A stretch of DNA of 15,640 nucleotides from Chloroflexota bacterium. Lineage in GTDB: Bacteria; Chloroflexota; Dehalococcoidia; Plut-88900. Each line of letters opens with the position of its first letter. The stretch's first letter is position 1. The stretch covers positions 1-15,640 of the forward strand of contig JADFJI010000014.1 in NCBI GenBank assembly GCA_022566235.1. The letters run 5' to 3'. The translations under genes and the position numbers were made by a program. Under the pieces are notes generated by a model. It was not told the origin of the DNA, ran no database searches, and saw nothing but the letters and a program-made list of their open reading frames with translations. Positions 1 through 6,978 of this stretch are shown here, piece after piece.

Positions 1-30
1 ATATAAGGTTGAATTTCACAGGCTGTCCCT

Positions 31-1131
31 CTAGCTAGCGGGGAAACCGTATAGGGTGGCCGAGTTTTCGTAGAGGATCTTCCGGGTGGCCTCCTCGGGA
101 ACGCCCTCGAAGATTCTGTCGACAACCTCATGAGAGTGAGGGAAGGTGCCTTCGTCGTGTGGGTAGTCGCTGCCCCAGAGGAGGGTATCGTCGCCGGTGA
201 TGTCCCGCAGCCTCAAGGCGGGGGGATCATCGCTGAAGGTGACGTGACCCTGGCGCTTGAAATACTCGCTGGGATTCATCTCCAGTATCGGGCGGGTCCA
301 CATATGCTTCTTCGCGGCCTGTTCATCCAAGGCGTAAAGCAACCAGGCCAGCCAGCCGGCACCGCTTTCCACTACCGTGAAGTTCAGGCCGGGATGACGC
401 TCCAGTATGCCGGAGCTGATGAGCATGCAGACCGGGCTTTGGCCCTGGGCCATGCCCAACACCATGTACGACAGGAATCCGCCGATACTCTCCTCTCCCA
501 TGTTGTCGGGGTAGATGTCTTCACTGCCAGTAAGGGTATGCAGGCTGAGCACGAGGCCGGCATCCTCGACCGTAGACCAGAGGGGCTCGTACAGGGGAAG
601 GATATAGGGCTGATCGTTCATGGCCACGGGCACGCTGATGACTCGATAGCCCATCTTATGCACCCTGCGCACTTCATCTACGGCCGCAGGGACATCGGCC
701 ACGGGCACGATGGCGGCGGGAGCAAATCGGTCGGGATGGGGTCCGAACAGCTCCATCATCCAATCGTTGTACGCCTTGGAAACAGCCATCTGATATCCGG
801 GGTCAGGGGAGGAAAACAGAGAGAGGCCCTGATTGGGATAGATGACCTCCCCTCTTATTCCGTCCCTCTCTTGGTCGGACAGTCTGGTGGATATATCTCG
901 GCCCCCGGACTCATCGCGGCGGAACTCGCGGTCCATGTCCTCCTCGGTTATCCTCGATGCCGCGAGGTCGAGTCGCCGGTCCCTCTTACCCTCTCTGACC
1001 AGGTAGGTGGCGCCGTTCCGCTCCTCGATGTGAGGCGTTCGGTGTCGGTATTCCGCAGGAACCCGATCCTCATAAAGGGACGTCGGCTCCTGAACGTGAG
1101 AATCAGCCGAGATGAACTTGTAATTTGCCAT
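31..1131 (-). CDS. Amidohydrolase-2 family metal-dependent hydrolase (TIM barrel)
   Basis: Probable cytoplasmic metal-dependent hydrolase or decarboxylase of the amidohydrolase-2 (ACMSD-like) family; the substrate cannot be told. Seen: an N-terminal D-S-H-V-x-E motif (Asp10, His12, Glu15), which in this clade stands in for the usual HxH metal site; a mid-protein LSLHTL His; a VESGAGW strand; and a GSDYPHDEG motif near the C terminus carrying the late Asp ligand. The length (366 aa) is normal for the family. Two ATGs compete: 1140 and 1131. The Shine-Dalgarno-like AGGGAG lies 2 nt from the first and 11 nt from the second, so I chose 1131. The gene is divergent from the M24 cluster across a 600-nt spacer, which fits a shared catabolic locus but does not prove it. 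Family call is firm; function is open. Confidence 0.9.
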   Translation of the reverse strand: MANYKFISADSHVQEPTSLYEDRVPAEYRHRTPHIEERNGATYLVREGKRDRRLDLAASRITEEDMDREFRRDESGGRDISTRLSDQERDGIRGEVIYPNQGLSLFSSPDPGYQMAVSKAYNDWMMELFGPHPDRFAPAAIVPVADVPAAVDEVRRVHKMGYRVISVPVAMNDQPYILPLYEPLWSTVEDAGLVLSLHTLTGSEDIYPDNMGEESIGGFLSYMVLGMAQGQSPVCMLISSGILERHPGLNFTVVESGAGWLAWLLYALDEQAAKKHMWTRPILEMNPSEYFKRQGHVTFSDDPPALRLRDITGDDTLLWGSDYPHDEGTFPHSHEVVDRIFEGVPEEATRKILYENSATLYGFPAS

Positions 1132-1183
1132 GCTCCGCATCTCTCCCTGTAGTGAATGGCCCCAGTTTCCTGCTCGGAAACCG

Positions 1184-1237
1184 CTAAGTCAAGGCGGCTC
1201 CATAGATTCAGCCGTCGGAATGAGTTGACTTAGTCAA
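1184..1237. promoter_or_regulatory. Candidate operator: 13-bp palindrome plus inverted half-site
   Basis: TTGACTTAGTCAA at 1225-1237 is a perfect odd palindrome (arms TTGACT/AGTCAA around a central T). CTAAGTCAA at 1184-1192 is the reverse complement of its left nine bases (TTGACTTAG). The arrangement lies 50-105 nt upstream of the amidohydrolase start. Spaced half-sites like this are typical of binding sites for dimeric repressors or LysR-type regulators (the T-N11-A form fits), but no regulator gene is in the window, so the role is inferred. Confidence 0.35.
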
Positions 1238-1622
1238 TTCCATGGCAAGGTACTGGACATTTCCTTGGACAACCAGACATTCCCGAATTGCCAATTGTCA
1301 GCGCAACGGCAACTAGAAAGATATGAATCATTCCCATCGAAGGCAGACAATAGGAATGGAACTTGCTGTAAACGGTAGTGAAAACAGTCGGGTACTTTCC
1401 AAATGGGCACTAAGAGAGAGTCGGAGCACCCAAGTCGCCGACATAGTCACGCGGACCGTTTCAGCCACAATACACAATCATTCCGAAGATCGCCGCAGGC
1501 CATGAATAGGACTACGGACCGTGGCTATGTTGATAAAAACGGATTCAGCGCTATCTTTAACTCCGAGCCTTTCGGCATCGAATCGGCACTGATCGTACAT
1601 CGCTGACATGGTCGGGAATGGT

Positions 1623-1651
1623 TTGAATGCTAAGTGCAATGGGCATATCAT
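1623..1651 (+). promoter_or_regulatory. Candidate sigma70 promoter for the M24 cluster
   Basis: TTGAAT (1623-1628), a 17-nt spacer and TATCAT (1646-1651) match the consensus at 4/6 and 5/6 positions with ideal spacing. Initiation would fall near 1658, giving a leader of about 75 nt before the GTG at 1732. A weaker pair, TTGATA/TATCTT with a 16-nt spacer, lies at 1530-1557. Confidence 0.4.
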
Positions 1652-1731
1652 CAGCGCCGAGGGTGATTAGGGATGAGAGTTGCCTCAGTGAGAGTTGAAA
1701 ATGGGGAGTTCAGGTTAGAAAGGATAGGTCG

Positions 1732-2892
1732 GTGAGGAAAGCTACCTGGCAATACTTTTCGCTGGAGGAGTACCAGCAGAGGTTAGAGGTCCTGAGGAGA
1801 CGTATGGTGGAGAAGGGATTGGATGTGATGCTGATCCACACTCCGGAGAACTTGTACTACCTGACAGGTTACCAGACCCCCGGGTACTACTGGTACCAGA
1901 CGTTGGTGGTGCCCATGGACCGGGAGCCGGTGTTCGTCACCCGGCTGCTGGAGGACAGCAATGCGGAGCACCTGACGTGGGTGGAGGAGCGGAGGCCCTA
2001 TGGGGACTCGGAGGACTGGGTGGCGAAGACCCGGGACGTGCTGGTGGACCTGGGGATGGGCTCAAAGCGCATCGGCATAGAGAAGAAGTCCTGGTTCCTC
2101 ACCGTCTACGACCTGGAGAAGCTGGGAGGGATGCTCCCCGATGCCACCTTCGTGGACTGCTCGATGCTGGTGGAAGAGGGGCGGATGATCAAGTCGCCTG
2201 CGGAGCTGGAGTACATGAGACAGGCGGCCCGGGCCGCCGAGGCGGGGCTCAATGCCGGAATAGAGGCTGTCAGAGCAGGCACCAATGAGAATGAGATTGC
2301 GGCTGCGGTCCACAGCGCCCAGATCAGGGCCGGTAGTGAGTACACGGGGCTGCCCTGCTTTGTGACGGCCGGGGCCAGGTCTTCCCTAGGCCACGCCACT
2401 TGGTATCGTAGCGATGTCAAGGCCGGAGACACGGTCTTTATGGAGATACCCGGTTGTATAAATCGCTACCATGTCGCCCTGATGAGAAACGTCTACGTGG
2501 GAGACCCGCCCGATGTGATGACCAGGGCCACGGATGCGATGGTCAAGGCCCTGGAGGAGACCATCGCCTACATAAAGCCCGGGGTCACGGCTCATGACGC
2601 CCACATGTTCTGCAAGAAGATCATCGATGATGCGGGCCTGGGGGTCACCATGGACCACCGGTCCGCCTACTCCATCGGGCTCGCCTTTGCCCCGGACTGG
2701 GGGGAGGGGTACATCATCAGCATGACGGAGGGGGAGCATCGGGAGCTTCGGGCCGGAATGACTTTTCACCTGATACCCCTGGTGTTCATCCCGGGGCTGA
2801 CCTCCGTGGGGGTCAGCGAGACAATCTTGGTTACCGAGTCGGGCTGCGAGTCCCTCACCCCGAATGTGGAAAGAAAACTTTTCACGAAGTGA
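1732..2892 (+). CDS. M24-family creatinase/ectoine hydrolase (DoeA)-like protein, copy 1
   Basis: Probable cytoplasmic C-N hydrolase with the 'pita-bread' fold. Residues about 10-150 are the creatinase-type N-terminal domain (TPENLYYLTGYQTPGYYWYQ); about 153-386 are the M24 domain. The five metal ligands of M24 metallopeptidases are replaced: Glu238 and Ala249 at the two Asp positions, Tyr313 for the His, Ile348 and Ser362 for the two Glu. His221 (GHATWYR) aligns with the catalytic His of creatinase. PDWGE followed by GMTFHLIP and SETILVTE, as I recall them, resembles ectoine hydrolase DoeA. Start is GTG with AAAGGA about 8 nt upstream; length 386 aa is typical. First of three paralogs. Automatic annotation would probably call it an Xaa-Pro peptidase, which the missing ligands argue against. 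The substrate is unknown. Confidence 0.88.
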   Translation: MRKATWQYFSLEEYQQRLEVLRRRMVEKGLDVMLIHTPENLYYLTGYQTPGYYWYQTLVVPMDREPVFVTRLLEDSNAEHLTWVEERRPYGDSEDWVAKTRDVLVDLGMGSKRIGIEKKSWFLTVYDLEKLGGMLPDATFVDCSMLVEEGRMIKSPAELEYMRQAARAAEAGLNAGIEAVRAGTNENEIAAAVHSAQIRAGSEYTGLPCFVTAGARSSLGHATWYRSDVKAGDTVFMEIPGCINRYHVALMRNVYVGDPPDVMTRATDAMVKALEETIAYIKPGVTAHDAHMFCKKIIDDAGLGVTMDHRSAYSIGLAFAPDWGEGYIISMTEGEHRELRAGMTFHLIPLVFIPGLTSVGVSETILVTESGCESLTPNVERKLFTK

Positions 2893-2915
2893 GCTTCGAT
2901 TTACCCAAAATACCA

Positions 2916-2955
2916 TGTCATTCTGACCCCGATTTATCGGGGGAAGAATCTGGGG
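2916..2955. repeat. Palindromic intergenic repeat (GTCATTCTGA...GAAGAATCT type)
   Basis: The stretch folds into a hairpin: ATTCT (2920-2924) pairs with AGAAT (2945-2949), then a symmetric GA/GA internal loop, then CCCCGA (2927-2932) pairs with TCGGGG (2937-2942) around a TTTA loop. The outer words GTCATTCTGA and GAAGAATCT match, from memory, a dispersed intergenic repeat common in Chloroflexota and other environmental genomes. Only this copy is in the window. It abuts the start of the low-GC zinc-ribbon gene. Confidence 0.6.
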
Positions 2956-2962
2956 AGGGGAA

Positions 2963-3466
2963 ATGGGAAGAGGAACGAAGTCAGAAGGTGACTCACAGAA
3001 GAAAGGGCTTAAGGAAAGTGCTACCGGAGCCGTTCAAAGGTTATTGCGCCGCAAATCAGGAAGGGAACCTACGGAGCAAGTCGCCGTTCGATTCTGCCCC
3101 TTCTGTGGCGCTGTTCTAGGTTCGGCCTTTGAGAGCGGAAAATGCCCCCGCTGTAATGAGCTAATTGAAATAGCTCCCGCAAACCCTACGCAGTTCGAGA
3201 CCCACGAACTGGAACAAGCCGTGCTTAGGTACGCGAAAAAAGGGTTTCTTGTAGTTAGGCATCAGCGTTACTTTGTGGAAATGCGCAAACCGAAAAGATT
3301 TAGCGGGAAGTGGGCAGCAACCTGGTTTGTTGCAGGACTTCCACTGCCTGGATTCGCAGTTTTTTATCCCGTTGGGTATGCAGTCTGGCATGCTTTCAAA
3401 GGCGAGAAGGGGGTGCAGATGTTCGTAGGTACAGACGGGAAATTGAGAATTGAAGAGTCGAAGTAA
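2963..3466 (+). CDS. Zinc-ribbon protein with C-terminal membrane segment, function unknown
   Basis: A 167-aa protein of unknown function. Seen: a basic N-terminal 40 residues; a zinc ribbon with Cys45/Cys48 (CPFCG) and Cys61/Cys64 (CPRC); a middle region without recognised motifs; a hydrophobic segment at about 119-146; and a short charged tail. ATG at 2963 has AGGGG 4 nt upstream, directly after the palindromic repeat. GC is about 42-52% by eye, clearly lower than the M24 genes on both sides, and codon use looks different. It interrupts an otherwise uniform paralog array, so I infer that it arrived by insertion. The basic, lysine-rich start could be non-native if translation begins further in. 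It is likely a real gene because the four-Cys motif is intact, but it is unlikely to be part of the catabolic pathway. Confidence 0.65.
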   Translation: MGRGTKSEGDSQKKGLKESATGAVQRLLRRKSGREPTEQVAVRFCPFCGAVLGSAFESGKCPRCNELIEIAPANPTQFETHELEQAVLRYAKKGFLVVRHQRYFVEMRKPKRFSGKWAATWFVAGLPLPGFAVFYPVGYAVWHAFKGEKGVQMFVGTDGKLRIEESK

Positions 3467-3515
3467 GAATCGCCAATTAAACTCGATATAGGTCGTTCTT
3501 AGCAAGGAGGCCCTC

Positions 3516-4676
3516 ATGAAAAAAGCCACATGGCAGTATTTCACCCTGGAGGAGTACCAGCAGCGGCTGGATGCCCTGCGCACCCGAATGGCGGAGCGTG
3601 GGGTGGATGTGATGCTGATCCACACCCCGGAGAACCTGTACTACATGACGGGGTACCAGACCCCCGGGTACTACTGGTACCAGACCCTGGTGGTGCTCAT
3701 GGACCGGGAGCCTGTGTTCGTCACCCGGCTGCTGGAGGATAGCAACGCGGAGCACCTGACGTGGGTGGAGGAACGGAGGCCCTATGGTGATTCCGAGGAC
3801 TGGGTGGCGAAGACCCGGGACGTGCTGGCGGACCTGGGGATGGGCTCAAAGCGCATCGGTGTAGAGAAGAAGTCCTGGTTCCTCACCGTCTACGACCTGG
3901 AGAAGCTGGAAGGGATGCTCCCTGATGCCACCTTCGTGGACTGCTCGATGCTGGTGGAAGAGGGACGGGTGATAAAGTCGGCTCAGGAGATCGAGTACAT
4001 AAGACAGGCGGCCCGGGCCGCCGAAGCGGGGGTGAAGGCGGGTATCGAGGCCAGCAGGGTGGGAGTCAGTGAGAACGAGGTGGCGGCGGCCATTCACTCG
4101 GCCCAGATCAGGGCAGGGAGCGAGTACACGGGCCTGCCGATATTCATTACTGCGGGGGAGAGGTCTTTTCTGGCCCACGTGACCTGGTATCGTGGCGTTA
4201 TCAAGGCGGGGGACACGGTATTTCTGGAGATACCCGGCTGCATCAACCGGTATCACGCCTCGCAGATCAGGAACGTCTACCTGGGCGATCCCTCGGCCCG
4301 AATGTTAAAGGCTGCCGGAGTGATGACTGATGCCCTGGAGGAGATGATCAAGTTCATAAGGCCCGGGGTCACGGCCCATGATGCCCACATGCTCTGCAAG
4401 AGGGTCATCGACGACGGAGGCATAGGGGTTACACTTAATCACCGGGCCGCCTACTCCATCGGCATCGCCTTTGCGCCCGACTGGGGCGAAGGCCACATCA
4501 TCAGCATGACGGAAGGGGAGCAACGGGAGCTCCGGGCTGGGATGACCTTCCACGTGATCCCCTCTGTGTTCCTGCCTGGACTGACCTCTGTGGGGATGAG
4601 CGAGACCGTCCTGGTCACGGAGACCGGGTGCGAGGCCATCACCGGCAATGTGGAGCGCAAGCTGTTCAGCAAGTAG
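3516..4676 (+). CDS. M24-family creatinase/ectoine hydrolase (DoeA)-like protein, copy 2
   Basis: Same fold and length (386 aa, no indels) as copy 1. His221 in the AHVTWYR context is retained as the creatinase-type catalytic His. The metallopeptidase ligands are again absent: Glu238, Ser249, Tyr313, Ile348, and Ser362 in MSETVLVTE. By hand count, residues 62-151 differ from copy 1 at only about three positions, while residues 152-386 differ at about 63. Most substitutions cluster near 205-230 and 258-285, close to where substrate specificity may be set. The start is secure: ATG with AAGGAGG 5 nt upstream, a stronger site than that of copy 1. It follows the zinc-ribbon gene by 49 nt and precedes copy 3 by 23 nt, so copies 2 and 3 are surely co-transcribed. 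Likely a related hydrolase with a shifted substrate; the substrate is unknown. Confidence 0.88.
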   Translation: MKKATWQYFTLEEYQQRLDALRTRMAERGVDVMLIHTPENLYYMTGYQTPGYYWYQTLVVLMDREPVFVTRLLEDSNAEHLTWVEERRPYGDSEDWVAKTRDVLADLGMGSKRIGVEKKSWFLTVYDLEKLEGMLPDATFVDCSMLVEEGRVIKSAQEIEYIRQAARAAEAGVKAGIEASRVGVSENEVAAAIHSAQIRAGSEYTGLPIFITAGERSFLAHVTWYRGVIKAGDTVFLEIPGCINRYHASQIRNVYLGDPSARMLKAAGVMTDALEEMIKFIRPGVTAHDAHMLCKRVIDDGGIGVTLNHRAAYSIGIAFAPDWGEGHIISMTEGEQRELRAGMTFHVIPSVFLPGLTSVGMSETVLVTETGCEAITGNVERKLFSK

Positions 4677-4699
4677 CTCCCAGCGATGAGGAGACAGCA

Positions 4700-5863
4700 A
4701 TGAAAAAGCCCACGTACCAGTACTTCTCCCTGGAGGAGTACCAGCAGCGCCTGGATGCTCTGCGCTCCCGGATGGAAGAGAAGGGGGTCGACGCTATGCT
4801 GGTTACCACCCCGGAAAACCTGTACTACCTATCCGGGTACCAGACCCCCGGCTACTACTGGTGGCAGACCATCATCGTTCTCCTGGACCGGGAGCCGGTC
4901 GCCGTCACCCGGCGCATCGAGGATGCCAACATGCGGGAGCTGAGCTGGATCGAGGACCGGCGCCCCTATGAGGACAGCGATGACTGGATCGCCAAGACCC
5001 GGGACGCCCTGGTGGACCTGGGCCTGGGGAGCAAGACCTTGGGCCTGGAGTACGACTCCTACTTCCTGACGACTCGGGACTATCTCCGCCTCGTGGCGGC
5101 GATGCCTGAAGCCAGCTTTGTCGATTGCTCGGGGCTGGTGGAGCAGGGCCGGATGATCAAGTCGCCTCAGGAGATCGACTACATCAGGCAGGCGGCCAGG
5201 GCGGCCGAGGTGGCTACCCTGGCGGGAATAGAAGCGGCCAGGGTTGGGGTTACGGAGAACGACGTCGCCGCCGAGATGCACAGGGCCCAGATCAAGGCGG
5301 GCAGCGAGTACACCGGCCTGCCCATCTTCGTCGCCTCGGGCATCCGGTCCACCATGAGCCACGCCACCTGGTATCGCAGGACCCTGGAGCAAAACGAGGT
5401 GGTCTTTTTCGAGGTGCCGGGATGCATCAACCGCTACCACGCCTCCCTGATGAGACAGGTCTACCTGGGAGATCCGCCTGAGGTCATGGCCAGGGGCATG
5501 GAGGTGGTTACGGCGACCTTGCAGATGGCCAAGGACAACATCAGGCCCGGGGTTCCCACAGGCGATGTATTCGAGATGGTGAAGGAGAGCCTGGACGGGG
5601 CTGACCTGGGCGCAAAGCTGGAGCGGAGGACCGCTTACTCCATCGGCATCGCCTTTGCGCCCGACTGGGGCGAGGGGCATATAATCAGCATCACCAGAGG
5701 GGAGAAGAGGCCCTTTCAGGTTGGGATGACCTTCCACCTCATTCCCGGGGTACGGGTCCCGGGGGTTGGGGCCATCAACTGCAGCGATACGATCCTGGTC
5801 ACTGAGGACGGGTGCGAGACCCTCACCGGCGGTGTCGAGCGAAAGCTTTTCGTGAAAAATTAG
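4700..5863 (+). CDS. M24-family creatinase/ectoine hydrolase (DoeA)-like protein, copy 3
   Basis: A 387-aa paralog, the most diverged of the three (roughly 60% identical to the others by eye). The N-terminal TPENLYYLSGYQTPGYYWWQ block, catalytic-type His221 (SHATWYR), CINRYHAS, AYSIGIAFAPDWGE and CSDTILVTE are all present. The same metal ligands are missing (Ser at the second Asp position, Tyr for His, Ile for the first Glu, Ser for the last Glu). I chose ATG 4700 because GAGGAG ends 6-7 nt upstream; a frame extending back to 4628 would overlap copy 2 and is rejected. It lies 23 nt after copy 2 and 60 nt before the flavin oxidoreductase gene, in one transcription unit. Divergence around 225-235 (RRTLEQNEV) and 285-310 suggests a different substrate or a divergent subunit. 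Hetero-oligomers with copies 1 and 2 are possible, since family members are dimers. Confidence 0.88.
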   Translation: MKKPTYQYFSLEEYQQRLDALRSRMEEKGVDAMLVTTPENLYYLSGYQTPGYYWWQTIIVLLDREPVAVTRRIEDANMRELSWIEDRRPYEDSDDWIAKTRDALVDLGLGSKTLGLEYDSYFLTTRDYLRLVAAMPEASFVDCSGLVEQGRMIKSPQEIDYIRQAARAAEVATLAGIEAARVGVTENDVAAEMHRAQIKAGSEYTGLPIFVASGIRSTMSHATWYRRTLEQNEVVFFEVPGCINRYHASLMRQVYLGDPPEVMARGMEVVTATLQMAKDNIRPGVPTGDVFEMVKESLDGADLGAKLERRTAYSIGIAFAPDWGEGHIISITRGEKRPFQVGMTFHLIPGVRVPGVGAINCSDTILVTEDGCETLTGGVERKLFVKN

Positions 5864-5923
5864 ATTGCTCTCAGGAGGGCCTATCCCCATGGAATCGAAC
5901 CTGTGGAGGGAGGGTGAGGATTT

Positions 5924-6919
5924 ATGGAATTCGGAATCAAGCTGCCCCACTCCGGGGCACTGGCCGGCGTAGACAACATCCGTAGGGTAGCCCTGGAGGC
6001 CGAGGAGCTGGGGTTCGACTCGGTGTGGGTCCACGATCACGTCACCTATGATACGGACTGGTACGTCCATCGGAGCTCGGGCCTGATCGAGCAGTGCCAG
6101 GGCATGGAGCCCCACTTCTACGAGTCCTTGAGCACCCTCACCTATGTCGCCGGCTTCACCGAAAGGGTAAAGCTGGGCACGGCCATCCTGGTGCTGCCCC
6201 TGAGGGACCCCCGGGTCCTGGCCCGACAGGCGATGACCCTCCAGGCCCTCTCCAAGGGACGGCTTCTCCTGGGGGTGGGTATCGGGGACTATCGCAAGGA
6301 CTTTCAGGTAATGGAGATCCCATACGAGGACAAGAACGCCCTCACAGACGAGTATCTGGAGGTGCTGACATCAGTCTTCAAGGGAGGGAATGTCAGCTAT
6401 CAGGGCGATACCGTAAGTTTCGAGAACGCTGCTTATTTCCCCAAGGTGCCCCCGATACCGATCCTGTATGGAGGCGGTATCATGTTCAATCGCAAAACAG
6501 GTCAGCCCGGGCTCTATGAGCCGGCCCTTCGCAGGATTGCCAGGCTGTGTCACGGCTGGGTGCCCGAGGGCAACGCCGGGCTTCTGGCCCGGGGGGGCCG
6601 CATGATCAGGGAGATGGCCCGGGACTACGGCCGGGAAGAGGTGGCGTTCCAGACTGTGGGCTACGTGCCCATGTACCTGGCAGAGGACTCGGTGGCCCAG
6701 CAGAAGGCCCGAGCGAGCCTGGAGATCGAGAGACACTCTTTCGAGGAGGCGATGAAGGAGTCGCTTATCGGATCGGCAGCCACGGTATCCAGGGTGGTGG
6801 AGACGTATCAGAAGGCGGGGGTGGAGGCCCTGGGACTGAGGTGCTGGGCCGAGGACATCGACGGCTTCATCGCCATGATGCGCACCTTCGCCCGGGATGT
6901 GATGCCCAGCTTCAGATAG
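5924..6919 (+). CDS. LLM-class flavin-dependent oxidoreductase (luciferase-like)
   Basis: Luciferase-like TIM-barrel enzyme of 331 aa, using FMN or coenzyme F420 as hydride carrier; a cytoplasmic monooxygenase or dehydrogenase. Seen: an MEFGIKLPHSG first strand; ALEAEELGFDSVWVHDHV, typical of the family; KLGTAILVLPLRDP followed by AMTLQALSKGRLLLGVGIGD, the conserved cofactor-side block; and PIPILYGGG in the later barrel. The start at 5924 has GAGG 4 nt and GGAGG about 10 nt upstream. It is the last gene of the rightward cluster and is followed at once by a GC-rich hairpin. Its position after three M24 hydrolases suggests oxidation of a product or substrate of the same pathway, but sequence alone cannot separate FMN- from F420-dependent members. 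Expansion of this family is known in SAR202 Chloroflexota. Confidence 0.9.
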   Translation: MEFGIKLPHSGALAGVDNIRRVALEAEELGFDSVWVHDHVTYDTDWYVHRSSGLIEQCQGMEPHFYESLSTLTYVAGFTERVKLGTAILVLPLRDPRVLARQAMTLQALSKGRLLLGVGIGDYRKDFQVMEIPYEDKNALTDEYLEVLTSVFKGGNVSYQGDTVSFENAAYFPKVPPIPILYGGGIMFNRKTGQPGLYEPALRRIARLCHGWVPEGNAGLLARGGRMIREMARDYGREEVAFQTVGYVPMYLAEDSVAQQKARASLEIERHSFEEAMKESLIGSAATVSRVVETYQKAGVEALGLRCWAEDIDGFIAMMRTFARDVMPSFR

Positions 6920-6942
6920 CAGGGCCGGGCCTGGAGGCCCTG
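6920..6942. terminator. GC-rich hairpin between convergent genes
   Basis: CAGGGCC (6920-6926) and GGCCCTG (6936-6942) form a perfect 7-bp stem with a 9-nt loop, beginning one base after the oxidoreductase stop. It lies between convergent genes, so it could act on both transcripts. No U-tract follows directly (GTTTTCT comes about 15 nt later), so intrinsic termination is only plausible. Confidence 0.4.
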
Positions 6943-6978
6943 GATAGCCCGTGTGCAGGTTTTCTGCGGCGATGTGGG

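Larger units (their letters stand above)
1132..1731. other. Divergent intergenic spacer, AT-richer, no credible gene
   Basis: About 600 nt between the divergent amidohydrolase and M24 genes. GC is near 48% by eye against about 65-70% in parts of the M24 genes. The only open frames are short (60-67 codons), have no good ribosome site and translate to nothing recognisable. It holds a 13-bp palindrome with a separate half-site near the amidohydrolase side and a promoter-like pair near the M24 side, listed separately. I see nothing else in it. Confidence 0.6.

Noticed and set aside
130..1152. 340-codon open frame on the plus strand
   Set aside because: Antisense to the amidohydrolase gene, whose motifs are intact; no recognisable domain.
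4628..4699. Upstream extension of M24 copy 3
   Set aside because: It would overlap the end of copy 2 and adds 24 residues absent from the paralogs; ATG 4700 has a good GAGGAG site and aligns with the other starts.
1732..5863. Annotation of the three M24 genes as Xaa-Pro aminopeptidases/prolidases
   Set aside because: None of the five metal-binding residues is conserved, so metallopeptidase chemistry is unlikely.
4829..6115. 428-codon open frame on the minus strand
   Set aside because: Antisense to M24 copy 3 and the start of the oxidoreductase gene; composition is low-complexity and has no family motifs.
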